Shown here one piece after another: positions 8,590-16,032 of a stretch of DNA of 64,000 bases. This DNA is from Rhodanobacter_A agri. Its GTDB lineage: Bacteria; Pseudomonadota; Gammaproteobacteria; Xanthomonadales; Rhodanobacteraceae. Under the pieces are notes generated by a model. That model was not told the DNA's origin and ran no database searches. It was given only the letters and a program-made list of their open reading frames with translations. Position 1 is the stretch's first letter. Every line of letters begins with the position of its first letter. A program made the position numbers and the translations under genes. The DNA is taken from contig NZ_JADIKL010000002.1 in assembly GCF_044904705.1 (NCBI RefSeq), positions 729,407 to 793,406 of the forward strand, given 5' to 3'.

Positions 8590-10311
8590 ATGTCCCAAAC
8601 CGTACTCACCGATACCTTCTTCACCAACTTCGAACTTCATCCCCTGCTGCAGCAAGGCCTGGCCGAAGCCGGCTTCACCCGCTGCACGCCGATCCAGGAG
8701 CTGACCCTGCCGGTGGCGCTGTCCGGCCGCGACGTCGCCGGCCAGGCGCAGACCGGTACCGGCAAGACCTGCGCCTTCCTGGTCGCGCTGATGAACCGCC
8801 TGCTCACCACGCCCGCCGTGGCCGAGCGCAAGGACAGCGATCCGCGCGCGCTGGTGATCGCGCCCACCCGCGAACTGGCTATCCAGATCGACAAGGATGC
8901 GCGCAACATCGGCCGCCACACCGGCCTCAAGACCGCGCTGATCTACGGCGGCGTGGATTACGACAAGCAGCGCCAGCAGCTGCACGACGGCTGCGACATC
9001 ATCATCGCCACCCCCGGCCGCCTGCTCGACTACTACAAGCAGCAGGTGTTCGGCTTCAACGGCGTCGAGGTGATGGTGATCGACGAGGCGGACCGTATGT
9101 TCGACCTCGGCTTCATCAAGGACGTGCGCTTCATCTTCCGCCGCCTGCCGGCGCGCGAACAGCGTCAGGTGCTGCTGTTCTCCGCCACGCTGAGCCATCG
9201 CGTGCTGGAACTGGCCTACGAGCACATGCACGAGGCCGAGAAGCTGGTGGTGGAGAGCGACAACGTCACCGCCGACAAGGTGCGCCAGGTGGTCTACTTC
9301 CCGGCCAAGGAAGAGAAGCTGCCGTTGCTGCTCAACCTGATCGACAAGCACCAGCCCAGCCGCAGCATCATCTTCGTCAACACCAAGGCCGCCGCCGAGC
9401 GCGTCACCGAGCGGGTCAAGCGCCACGGCTGTCGCGTCGGCGCGATTTCGGGCGACGTGCCCCAGCTCAAGCGCCAGAAACTGCTGCAGCGCTTCCAGGA
9501 CGGTCAGCTCGACATCCTGGTCGCCACCGACGTGGCCGCGCGCGGCCTGCACATCCCGGCGGTCAGCCACGTCTTCAACTACGACCTGCCACAGGACGCC
9601 GAGGACTACGTGCACCGCATCGGACGCACCGCGCGCCTTGGTGCCGAGGGCGACGCGGTCAGCTTCGCCTGCGACCTGTACGCGATGAGCCTGCCGGACA
9701 TCGAGAGCTACATTGGCCAGGCCATCCCGGTGGCGACCATCGAGCCGGAACTGCTGGTGATGCCGAAGCCGCGCGATGTCGATCCCGAGTTCGCCGCGAA
9801 TGCCGCCGCCGACAGCGCCGCGTTCGGCGACCACGTGGAGCCGCGGCACGACGACAAGAAGGGTGGGCGTTCGCGCCGCGGCGGCCGTGACGGCGAACGC
9901 GCGCCGCGCGAGCGCCGCACACACGAGTCGCGGCCGCCACGCACGCCGCGCACCGAAACGGCGGCGGCGGAAGTCGCCGCGCCTGCCGTGGCGGCACAGG
10001 ATGGCCAGGCTACCGTTGTGGCCGCCGAGGGCGAGCACAAGCGCCGGCGCCGGCGCGGTGGCCGCAACCGCCGCCGCGAGGGCGGCGAGGCAACGGCGAA
10101 CGCCGCACAGGGCAAGCCGCAGGCAGCGCCGGCCGAGGCTGGCCGGCCGCCGCGCGGCGAGCGTCGCGCGCCGCGCGAGCGTGCACCGGCCGAGGCCGCG
10201 GCGGTTTCCGGCCGTCCTTCGCGGCAGGTAGCGGCCACTACCGGCGAGCATCCGCATGCGAACAAGCCCAGCTTGTTCCGCCGGCTGACCCGCTTGTTCA
10301 CCGGCCGCTGA
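8590..10311 (+). CDS. rhlB: ATP-dependent RNA helicase RhlB
   Basis: DEAD-box helicase that in gammaproteobacteria feeds structured RNA to RNase E in the degradosome. Helicase core: Q-motif region (GFTRCTPIQ), Walker A AQTGTGKT (53-60), PTRELAIQ, DEAD (165-168), SAT (FSATLSH), and the RhlB-like HRIGRTARLG. ATG 8590 gives the typical MSQTVLTDTFF start. The 573-residue protein has about 170 residues beyond the core, rich in Arg, Gly, Ala and Pro, with repeated RGG/RRR patches (such as RRRRRGGRNRRREGG): a disordered, RNA-binding tail. Divergent from trxA-rho, as in E. coli. Confidence 0.95.
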   Translation: MSQTVLTDTFFTNFELHPLLQQGLAEAGFTRCTPIQELTLPVALSGRDVAGQAQTGTGKTCAFLVALMNRLLTTPAVAERKDSDPRALVIAPTRELAIQIDKDARNIGRHTGLKTALIYGGVDYDKQRQQLHDGCDIIIATPGRLLDYYKQQVFGFNGVEVMVIDEADRMFDLGFIKDVRFIFRRLPAREQRQVLLFSATLSHRVLELAYEHMHEAEKLVVESDNVTADKVRQVVYFPAKEEKLPLLLNLIDKHQPSRSIIFVNTKAAAERVTERVKRHGCRVGAISGDVPQLKRQKLLQRFQDGQLDILVATDVAARGLHIPAVSHVFNYDLPQDAEDYVHRIGRTARLGAEGDAVSFACDLYAMSLPDIESYIGQAIPVATIEPELLVMPKPRDVDPEFAANAAADSAAFGDHVEPRHDDKKGGRSRRGGRDGERAPRERRTHESRPPRTPRTETAAAEVAAPAVAAQDGQATVVAAEGEHKRRRRRGGRNRRREGGEATANAAQGKPQAAPAEAGRPPRGERRAPRERAPAEAAAVSGRPSRQVAATTGEHPHANKPSLFRRLTRLFTGR

Positions 10312-10426
10312 GCGGGATGGCCGCCGGCGCTGAACCGGCGGCACCGACTGCTCCGAGCGATGGCGATCTTGCGTCTCGCATACCGTATCCTTGCTGCTTG
10401 ATACGGCAGGCTGGCGGGGACGCGCG

Positions 10427-11104
10427 GTGATCCAGTTCGAGCAGGTGAGCAAGCATTACGAGGGCGGCCACGAGGCGCTCTCGCAGCTTTCCTTCACCAT
10501 ACCCACAGGCGAGATGGCCTTCATCACCGGCCACTCCGGCGCGGGCAAGAGCACCTTGCTCAAACTGCTCGGAGTGATCGAGCGGCCCAGCCACGGCACG
10601 ATCACGATGGACGGCCAGAGCCTCGCCAAGGTGCGCGGACGCGGCATTCCCAAGCTGCGCCAGCGCATCGGCATGGTGTTCCAGGATCATCGCCTGCTGA
10701 TGGACCGCACAGTGTTCGCCAACGTCGAGCTGCCCCTGGCGATCGCCGGCATCGCCCGCCAGGAACGCGGCCGGCGCGTGCGCGCGGCGTTGGAAAAAGT
10801 GGGTCTGCTTTCCTATGAGCGCCAGCTGCCGGCCACGCTCTCCACCGGCGAACAGCAGCGCGTGGGCATCGCCCGGGCGATCGTCGGACGGCCCTCGCTG
10901 CTGATCGCCGACGAGCCTACCGGCAACCTCGATCCGCAGCTGGCCGTGGAAATCATGGGCTTGTTCGCCGAGTTCCAGCAGGTGGGCACCACCGTGCTGG
11001 TCGCCAGCCACGACCTGCCGTTGATCAAGCGCATGCGCAAACGCGTGGTGGTGCTCGATCACGGTCGGCTGGTGGCCGACCTGGCTGCCGAGGAGGTGCT
11101 GTGA
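10427..11104 (+). CDS. ftsE: Cell-division ATP-binding protein FtsE
   Basis: ATPase of the FtsEX complex, which links divisome assembly to peptidoglycan hydrolase activation at the septum. 225 residues; Walker A GHSGAGKST with Lys 41, Q-loop MVFQDHRLL, a signature LSTGEQQRV in place of LSGGQ, and Walker B LLIADEPTGNLD. The GTG at 10427 has GGCGGGGA just upstream and gives the family-typical VIQFEQVSKHY start. It overlaps the region of the ftsX start. Confidence 0.95.
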   Translation: MIQFEQVSKHYEGGHEALSQLSFTIPTGEMAFITGHSGAGKSTLLKLLGVIERPSHGTITMDGQSLAKVRGRGIPKLRQRIGMVFQDHRLLMDRTVFANVELPLAIAGIARQERGRRVRAALEKVGLLSYERQLPATLSTGEQQRVGIARAIVGRPSLLIADEPTGNLDPQLAVEIMGLFAEFQQVGTTVLVASHDLPLIKRMRKRVVVLDHGRLVADLAAEEVL

Positions 11105-11106
11105 CC

Positions 11107-12081
11107 ATGGCCGCCGACACCGCCCGCCGCGACGCCGAGACCCCGCCGCGCAACGAACCCAGCCATACCCGCCGCGTGGCCAGCTGGCGCGAGCACCACG
11201 GCTGGAGCGCCGCGGCCAGCCTACGCCGGCTTGCCGCGCGTCCGCTCGGCAGCCTGCTCACCATCGCGGTGATGGGGCTGGCGCTGGCCTTGCCGCTGGC
11301 GTTCTATCTGCTGCTCGGCAATGTGCAGCAGCTCGGCCAGGCGCTGGGCCAGGACCAGGCGATCAACGTGTTCCTGCAGCCGGACCAGGTCGCGCCGCAG
11401 GCGCAGCTGCTGGCGAAGCAGCTGGGCGAGCGTTCCGATGTGGCCGCGGTGACAGTCAAAACGCCGCAGCAAGGCCTGGACGAGCTGGCGAAGATGCAGG
11501 GTTTCTCCGGCGCGTTGGACACACTGGACCAGAATCCCTTGCCCTATGTCCTGATGGTGCAGCCGAAGCAGGGCCTGGACGCCGCTACGGTGGAACGGCT
11601 GGTGAGCGACATGCGCGATATGCGCAGCGTGGCCCAGGTGCAGGACAGCGGTACCTGGCGGCAGCGGCTGGATGCGCTGCTCGGCGTCGGCGACCGCGTG
11701 GTGGTTGCGCTGGCGTTGATGCTGGCGCTGGCCGCGCTGCTGGTGGTGGGCAACACGGTGCGGGTGGACATCGCCAGCCGCAGCGAGGAGATCGGCGTGC
11801 TGCTGCTGGTGGGTGCCAGCGGCGCCTTCGTGCGACGGCCCTACCTGTATGCGGGCATCTGGTACGGCCTGTTCAGCGGCATCCTCGCCGCGCTGCTGGC
11901 GTTGGCGATCGAGTTCGCGCTGAGCGGACCGGTCGCACGGTTGAGCCAGGCCTATGATGGCAAGCTGCATGTCGGTGGCCTGCCGCCGTGGCTGCTGCTG
12001 GCGGTGCCGCTGGCTGCCGCGGCGCTGGGCTGGCTGGGCGCGCGGCTGGTCAGCGCCTGGCAGTTGCGCAAAGCGGCCTGA
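11107..12081 (+). CDS. ftsX: Cell-division permease FtsX
   Basis: Membrane partner of FtsE, 324 residues. A cytoplasmic N-terminus of about 50 residues is followed by TM1 (about 55-75, ALALPLAFYLLL), a periplasmic domain (to about 200) that in the family contacts hydrolase activators such as EnvC, and three further TM segments in the C-terminal half. ATG 11107 lies 10 bases from AGGAGG in the ftsE end; a GTG at 11101 overlapping the ftsE stop is the alternative. ftsE and ftsX are clearly one operon. rpoH, which follows ftsX in E. coli, is here 8 kb away. Confidence 0.94.
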   Translation: MAADTARRDAETPPRNEPSHTRRVASWREHHGWSAAASLRRLAARPLGSLLTIAVMGLALALPLAFYLLLGNVQQLGQALGQDQAINVFLQPDQVAPQAQLLAKQLGERSDVAAVTVKTPQQGLDELAKMQGFSGALDTLDQNPLPYVLMVQPKQGLDAATVERLVSDMRDMRSVAQVQDSGTWRQRLDALLGVGDRVVVALALMLALAALLVVGNTVRVDIASRSEEIGVLLLVGASGAFVRRPYLYAGIWYGLFSGILAALLALAIEFALSGPVARLSQAYDGKLHVGGLPPWLLLAVPLAAAALGWLGARLVSAWQLRKAA

Positions 12082-12107
12082 GCGGGCAAAGGGGCAAACG
12101 GGCAGGC

Positions 12108-12950
12108 ATGAGTACAAGTATCAGCAACCGGCTGGTCAGCACGGCGCCTCGCGTGCTGGTGGTCGACGGCTCCAGGATGGTGCGGCAGCTTATCGGCCGC
12201 GTGCTGCAGACCGAACTGCCGGGCGTGGAGGTGGTCGGCTGCGGCAGCGGCGGCGAAGCGCAGCAGCTGCTGGGCGAGGGGGTGTTCGACTTCATCACGA
12301 TCGCGCTGCGCCTGCCCGACATGGACGGGCTGGAACTGGCGCGCTTCGTGCGCGAATCCGCGCCGCAGACCTACGTGCCTATCGTGGTGGTCTCCGGCGA
12401 CGTGGACGACCGCCTGCACCGGCGCACCCTGGGCGAGGACGTCACCGACTATTTCGACAAGGCGCTGGGTTTCCAGGCGCTGGCCGAGTTCATCCGCGGC
12501 TACGTGCGTCCGGAAGGCAGCGCCGACGGCGAGGTGCTGTACGTCGAGGACAGCCGCGTGGTGGCGCTGGCCACCCGTCGCATGCTGGAGAAATACGGCC
12601 TCACCGTGCGCCACGTGATCAGCGTGGAGGACGCGCTGGCGCTGCTGGAAACCGCCCAGGTGCGTGGCGAAGTGGGCGCCGATGTGGTGCTGACCGACGT
12701 CAGCCTGAAGGGCGAGCTCACCGGCGGCGATCTGCTCGAACGCATCCGCCGGGACTTCGGCTACGGCAAGGGCCGGCTGCCGGTGCTGGTGATGACGGGC
12801 GACGAGAACCCGGCCAACCAGGCCGCGTTGATCAAGGCCGGCGCCAACGATCTGGTGGAGAAGCCGGTCGAGGAGAAGCTGCTGGTGACCAAGCTGCTGT
12901 TCCAGCTGCGCGTGGCGCGGCACCTGAGCCAGCGTGGCGACGCCGCATGA
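12108..12950 (+). CDS. Double receiver-domain response regulator, first receiver degenerate
   Basis: 280 residues forming two tandem receiver (REC) domains with no output domain. REC1 (about 15-135) keeps the Lys (YFDKAL) and the Ser (VVVSGD), but the acidic pair is DG and the phosphoacceptor position reads ITIALRLPDMDG, with Ala where Asp is expected. REC2 (about 145-275) is intact: VED, phosphoacceptor in VLTDVSL, Thr in LVMTGD and Lys in VEKPV. It probably acts as a phosphorylation-controlled adaptor for an unseen partner. The ATG at 12108 follows ftsX by 26 bases; its stop overlaps the ung start (ATGA). Confidence 0.85.
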   Translation: MSTSISNRLVSTAPRVLVVDGSRMVRQLIGRVLQTELPGVEVVGCGSGGEAQQLLGEGVFDFITIALRLPDMDGLELARFVRESAPQTYVPIVVVSGDVDDRLHRRTLGEDVTDYFDKALGFQALAEFIRGYVRPEGSADGEVLYVEDSRVVALATRRMLEKYGLTVRHVISVEDALALLETAQVRGEVGADVVLTDVSLKGELTGGDLLERIRRDFGYGKGRLPVLVMTGDENPANQAALIKAGANDLVEKPVEEKLLVTKLLFQLRVARHLSQRGDAA

Positions 12951-13645
12951 GCGAGGTGCGGCTCGAAGCCTCGTGGAAGGCGCGCATCGGCGCCTATCTG
13001 GAACGCCCGGAAATGCAGGCGCTGGCCGATTTCCTGCGCGCGGAAAAGCATGCCGGCAAGGCGATCTATCCGCCAGGGCCGGAGATCTTCGCGGCCTTCG
13101 CGCATACCCCGTTCGACGCGGTGCGCGTGGTGATCCTGGGGCAGGACCCGTACCACGGCCCCGGCCAGGCGCACGGCTTGTGTTTCTCGGTGCGCCCCGG
13201 CGTGCCGGCGCCGCCCTCGCTGGTGAACATCTTCAAGGAGATCCAGCGTGACCTCGGCGTTGCACCGCCCGACCACGGCTGCCTCACGCCGTGGGCCGAC
13301 CGTGGCGTGCTGTTGCTCAATGCCGTGCTCACCGTCGAGCGCGGGCTGGCCGCCTCGCACCAGGGCAAGGGCTGGGAGGGCTTCACCGACGCGGCCATCG
13401 ATGCGCTCAACCGCGAACGCGAGGGCATCGTGTTCCTGCTCTGGGGCAGCTACGCGCAACGCAAGGGCCAGCTGATCGACACCCGCCGGCACTGCGTGCT
13501 GAAGAGCGTGCATCCCTCGCCGCTGTCCGCCCATCGCGGCTTCCTCGGCTGCGGGCATTTCTCGGGCGCCAACCGCTATCTCGAAGCGCACGGGCAGGCG
13601 CCGATCGACTGGTCGCTGCCGCCACGTGCCGCGTTGCAGGGCTGA
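12947..13645 (+). CDS. ung: Uracil-DNA glycosylase
   Basis: Family 1 UDG, which removes uracil from DNA in base-excision repair. 232 residues, normal length. Catalytic motif GQDPYHG (with the water-activating Asp), the uracil-pocket Asn in LLLNAVLTVE, and the DNA-minor-groove loop HPSPLSAHRGF. The start overlaps the stop of the double-receiver gene as ATGA, suggesting translational coupling with ftsEX and the regulator in one operon. Confidence 0.96.
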   Translation: MSEVRLEASWKARIGAYLERPEMQALADFLRAEKHAGKAIYPPGPEIFAAFAHTPFDAVRVVILGQDPYHGPGQAHGLCFSVRPGVPAPPSLVNIFKEIQRDLGVAPPDHGCLTPWADRGVLLLNAVLTVERGLAASHQGKGWEGFTDAAIDALNREREGIVFLLWGSYAQRKGQLIDTRRHCVLKSVHPSPLSAHRGFLGCGHFSGANRYLEAHGQAPIDWSLPPRAALQG

Positions 13646-14365
13646 TTAGCCGACGACTTCCGCCCACATCCGCAGCAGGTTTGCATGCGAGCGGCTCACG
13701 GCGTCGAAGGCTTGGCTCTTGCCCTCGCGGCCGAAGATGTCGCGCTTGGCGCTTTCCAGATCCCACAACAGTTCGCGGCGGGCCGAGTCGCGCACCATGC
13801 TTTGCACCCAGATGATGGCGGCGTCGCGTACGCCGCGAGTCACCGGGCTGACGTGGTGCAAGGTATTGCCCGGGTAGGCGATGGCGGCACCAGCATCCAG
13901 CTTGAAGCTGTATTCCATGCCGCCGCTGGCGTGCGTCACCAGCTCGCCGCCGTCGTAACTGCGGGGGTCGGAGAGGAACACGGTGATCGCGATGTCGGTG
14001 CGCAAGGCGTTGCCTATGCCGCCCATCACCGGGGCATCGACGTGCGCGCCGTACTCCATGCCGCCGGCGTAGCGGTTGAACAGCGGTTGGGTGGTTGCCG
14101 CCGGCAGCAGTGCGGCCTGCAGCAGGCTGTTGCGATGGAAAGCGGCGCGCACGATGTCCGCCACCCGTGCGTAGCTCGCGCTGTTGGTGTCGATCTGCTG
14201 GTTCTTCTTTACGGTCCGCGCCGACCAGCCGGCCGTGACGGAGCCGTCGACGAAGGGGGCGCTCTGCAGTTCGGCCCGGATGGTTCCGAGCTCCTGGGCT
14301 GTCAATACATCAGGTACGCAGACGATCAAGTGAACTTCCCCTTCGGCATGGCATGTTCCCCGCAT
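13646..14365 (-). CDS. PKHD-type Fe(II)/2-oxoglutarate hydroxylase (PiuC/YbiX-like)
   Basis: Member of the PiuC/YbiX family of 2-oxoglutarate-dependent dioxygenases, commonly linked to iron uptake and often beside catecholate TonB receptors. The iron facial triad is visible: HVD at residues 108-110 and a distal His in LHHVSPVTRG near 170, with the 2-oxoglutarate Arg nearby in TRGVRDA. At 239 residues it slightly exceeds the usual 226. A TTG at 14329, eight bases after AAGGGGA, gives LIVCVPDVL, matching the family start better than ATG 14365. It converges with ung with no gap. No siderophore receptor is directly adjacent; TBDR1 is 1.7 kb away. Confidence 0.88.
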   Translation of the reverse strand: MRGTCHAEGEVHLIVCVPDVLTAQELGTIRAELQSAPFVDGSVTAGWSARTVKKNQQIDTNSASYARVADIVRAAFHRNSLLQAALLPAATTQPLFNRYAGGMEYGAHVDAPVMGGIGNALRTDIAITVFLSDPRSYDGGELVTHASGGMEYSFKLDAGAAIAYPGNTLHHVSPVTRGVRDAAIIWVQSMVRDSARRELLWDLESAKRDIFGREGKSQAFDAVSRSHANLLRMWAEVVG

Positions 14366-15116
14366 TGTAGTAAGCGGGCGCAGCGCCCGGCGACCGTTTC
14401 AAGCTCTGCCGAACGGCCCATGCCGGCGTCGGTACCGATGCCAGCGTCGAATCCCTAGACGGCTTCAGTCGAATCCAAGGCCATGATGTGTAGAAATTTT
14501 CCGTATCCGGCCACTACCGTACACCTGCGCTATCGACACATTCAGGGCACAAAACTGCCGTGCCGACCGCTTTAAGGGTGCTCCCTGCTGGTGCGCTTAG
14601 CGCGGCCGGCGCCCGCAGCACGCTGGGACCCGTGCACTATTTCCCCCAAGAATAAAGCCATTCCGTGGCGCGGGACGGCTAGTGCGACATAGACGGATCA
14701 GCTTCAGTGGACCCGTCGACAGTGGTCGGGATTCCGCTTGTCCGGCAGACATGGACTGCCCGCTGTGTTCGTCGATAAACAGGTGGTCGACTTGCCATAT
14801 CGCTGCTCGGTTTGATGTTGGCAACTTGCCGCTCGCTCGTGTTGGCTCCGAGGTGCATGCCAATAGGAGAGTCATTTTGTTCAGCGGCATCGCCGGGTCT
14901 GAGATCGAGGAAGTCGCAGAGGTCGGCATGGGTTGGTCTGCCGTCGGAGTGGGAATCGGCGAAATGGGCGTTGCGCAGACGGCCCTATAGGCCGCTGCGG
15001 TGTGCATGCATCTAGGCATGCTTTCCTAAGACAAATGCGGAATTCCGCACAATCGTGGTCGCCGCTGCGAAATCCTGTCAGGGTGTGTTTCCGCTTGCGG
15101 CAATCAGGGGACTGGC
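14366..15116. other. Long intergenic region without a convincing gene
   Basis: About 750 bases between the divergent hydroxylase and PAS-AraC genes, of lower GC than its surroundings. Frames of 100-140 residues exist on both strands (for example 14682-14990 plus and 14597-15019 minus), but none has a ribosome-binding site, family motif or normal codon use. It may hold promoters for both genes and a decayed gene. I see no hairpin terminator. Confidence 0.4.
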
Positions 15117-15818
15117 GTGGACGTGAAGCTTTCGGCCGAGGACATGCAGACGCTGTTCGATGCGTTGCCCGACGTGGTGTTCTTCGTGAAAGATCGCACT
15201 GGCCGCTACACGCACGCCAACCTCACCTTGGTCCGCCGATTGCGGCTGAAGCGGCGCGAGGAGGTGATCGGCCGCAGCGTCGCGGAGCTGTTTCCCAGCA
15301 CGCTGGGCAGTTCCTATGCTGCGCAGGATCGGCGCGTGCTGGCTGGCGAGACCATCGCCAACCAGCTTGAAGTGCATTTGCTGCCCAATCGCGCATCGGG
15401 TTGGTGTATCACCTGCAAATACCCGCAGCGCCAGCGCGGCGAAGTATGCGGCGTGCTCGGCATCTCGCGCGACCTGCGCCACCCCGATGGGCGCCACCCG
15501 ACCTATCCGCGCCTTGTGCGCGCGATGGAGTACTTGCAGGAACACTACGCCAGGAGCGTGCGGGTGAGCGAGCTGGCGGCGCTGGCCGAGGTGTCGGTGG
15601 CGCAGCTGGAACGTCATTTCCGCAACGTGTTCCAGCTTACTCCGCAGCAAGCGTTGACCAAGCTGCGCATCGACGCGGGAATGCGCTTGCTGCGTGGCGC
15701 GGGCAGCGTGGCGGAGATCGGCCTGGCGTGTGGGTTCACTGACCAGAGTGCGTTCGCGCGTCAGTTCAAAGCCACGGTGGGCATGACGCCGCGTGAGTTT
15801 CGAAGCCTGCGCGACTGA
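15117..15818 (+). CDS. PAS-domain AraC-family transcriptional regulator
   Basis: 233 residues. Residues about 8-115 form a PAS sensor domain (FDALPDVVFFVKD start, GRYTHANLTLV, then ITCKYPQRQRGEVCGVLGISRD). Residues about 130-230 are an AraC/XylS DNA-binding domain with two helix-turn-helices (VSELAALAEVSVAQLERHF and IGLACGFTDQSAFARQFKATVGMTPREFR). PAS fused to AraC is less common than the cupin-AraC form; here the sensor could bind a small cytoplasmic ligand or cofactor. GTG 15117 follows CAGGGGAC. Convergent with TBDR1, so it is a candidate regulator of that receptor. Confidence 0.9.
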   Translation: MDVKLSAEDMQTLFDALPDVVFFVKDRTGRYTHANLTLVRRLRLKRREEVIGRSVAELFPSTLGSSYAAQDRRVLAGETIANQLEVHLLPNRASGWCITCKYPQRQRGEVCGVLGISRDLRHPDGRHPTYPRLVRAMEYLQEHYARSVRVSELAALAEVSVAQLERHFRNVFQLTPQQALTKLRIDAGMRLLRGAGSVAEIGLACGFTDQSAFARQFKATVGMTPREFRSLRD

Positions 15819-15937
15819 GCCGGCCGGTCAAATTGAGCGATGCGTCGTCGTCTTCGGGTCGTTGCCGAGCATGGGCGTCACCCAGACACATGGCCGGCGA
15901 TTGTCTTGGCCGCGCGCCGCCATCTGCGCGGAATGGC

Positions 15938-15963
15938 AAAAAAAGCCACCCGTGACGGGTGGC
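15938..15963 (-). terminator. TBDR1 intrinsic terminator
   Basis: On the minus strand an 8-bp GC-rich stem (GCCACCCG with CGGGTGGC, loop TCA) is followed by seven T residues, 70 bases after the TBDR1 stop. A classical rho-independent terminator. Confidence 0.92.
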
Positions 15964-16032
15964 GGATGGGGAAAGCGTCGCCATGCGGCGGAAATTCCGT
16001 TTCCGCCTGCATTCGGTTTGCGCCGATGTTGA

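Noticed and set aside
8218..10452. A 744-codon minus-strand frame across rhlB and its leader.
   Set aside because: It mirrors the RhlB coding frame and has no ribosome-binding site or motif; RhlB is unmistakable on the plus strand.
13646..14365. PKHD hydroxylase as partner of a siderophore receptor (the usual fiu/piuA context).
   Set aside because: No catecholate-siderophore receptor lies beside it; TBDR1 is an Oar-like receptor with a carboxypeptidase-regulatory domain and is separated by an AraC gene.
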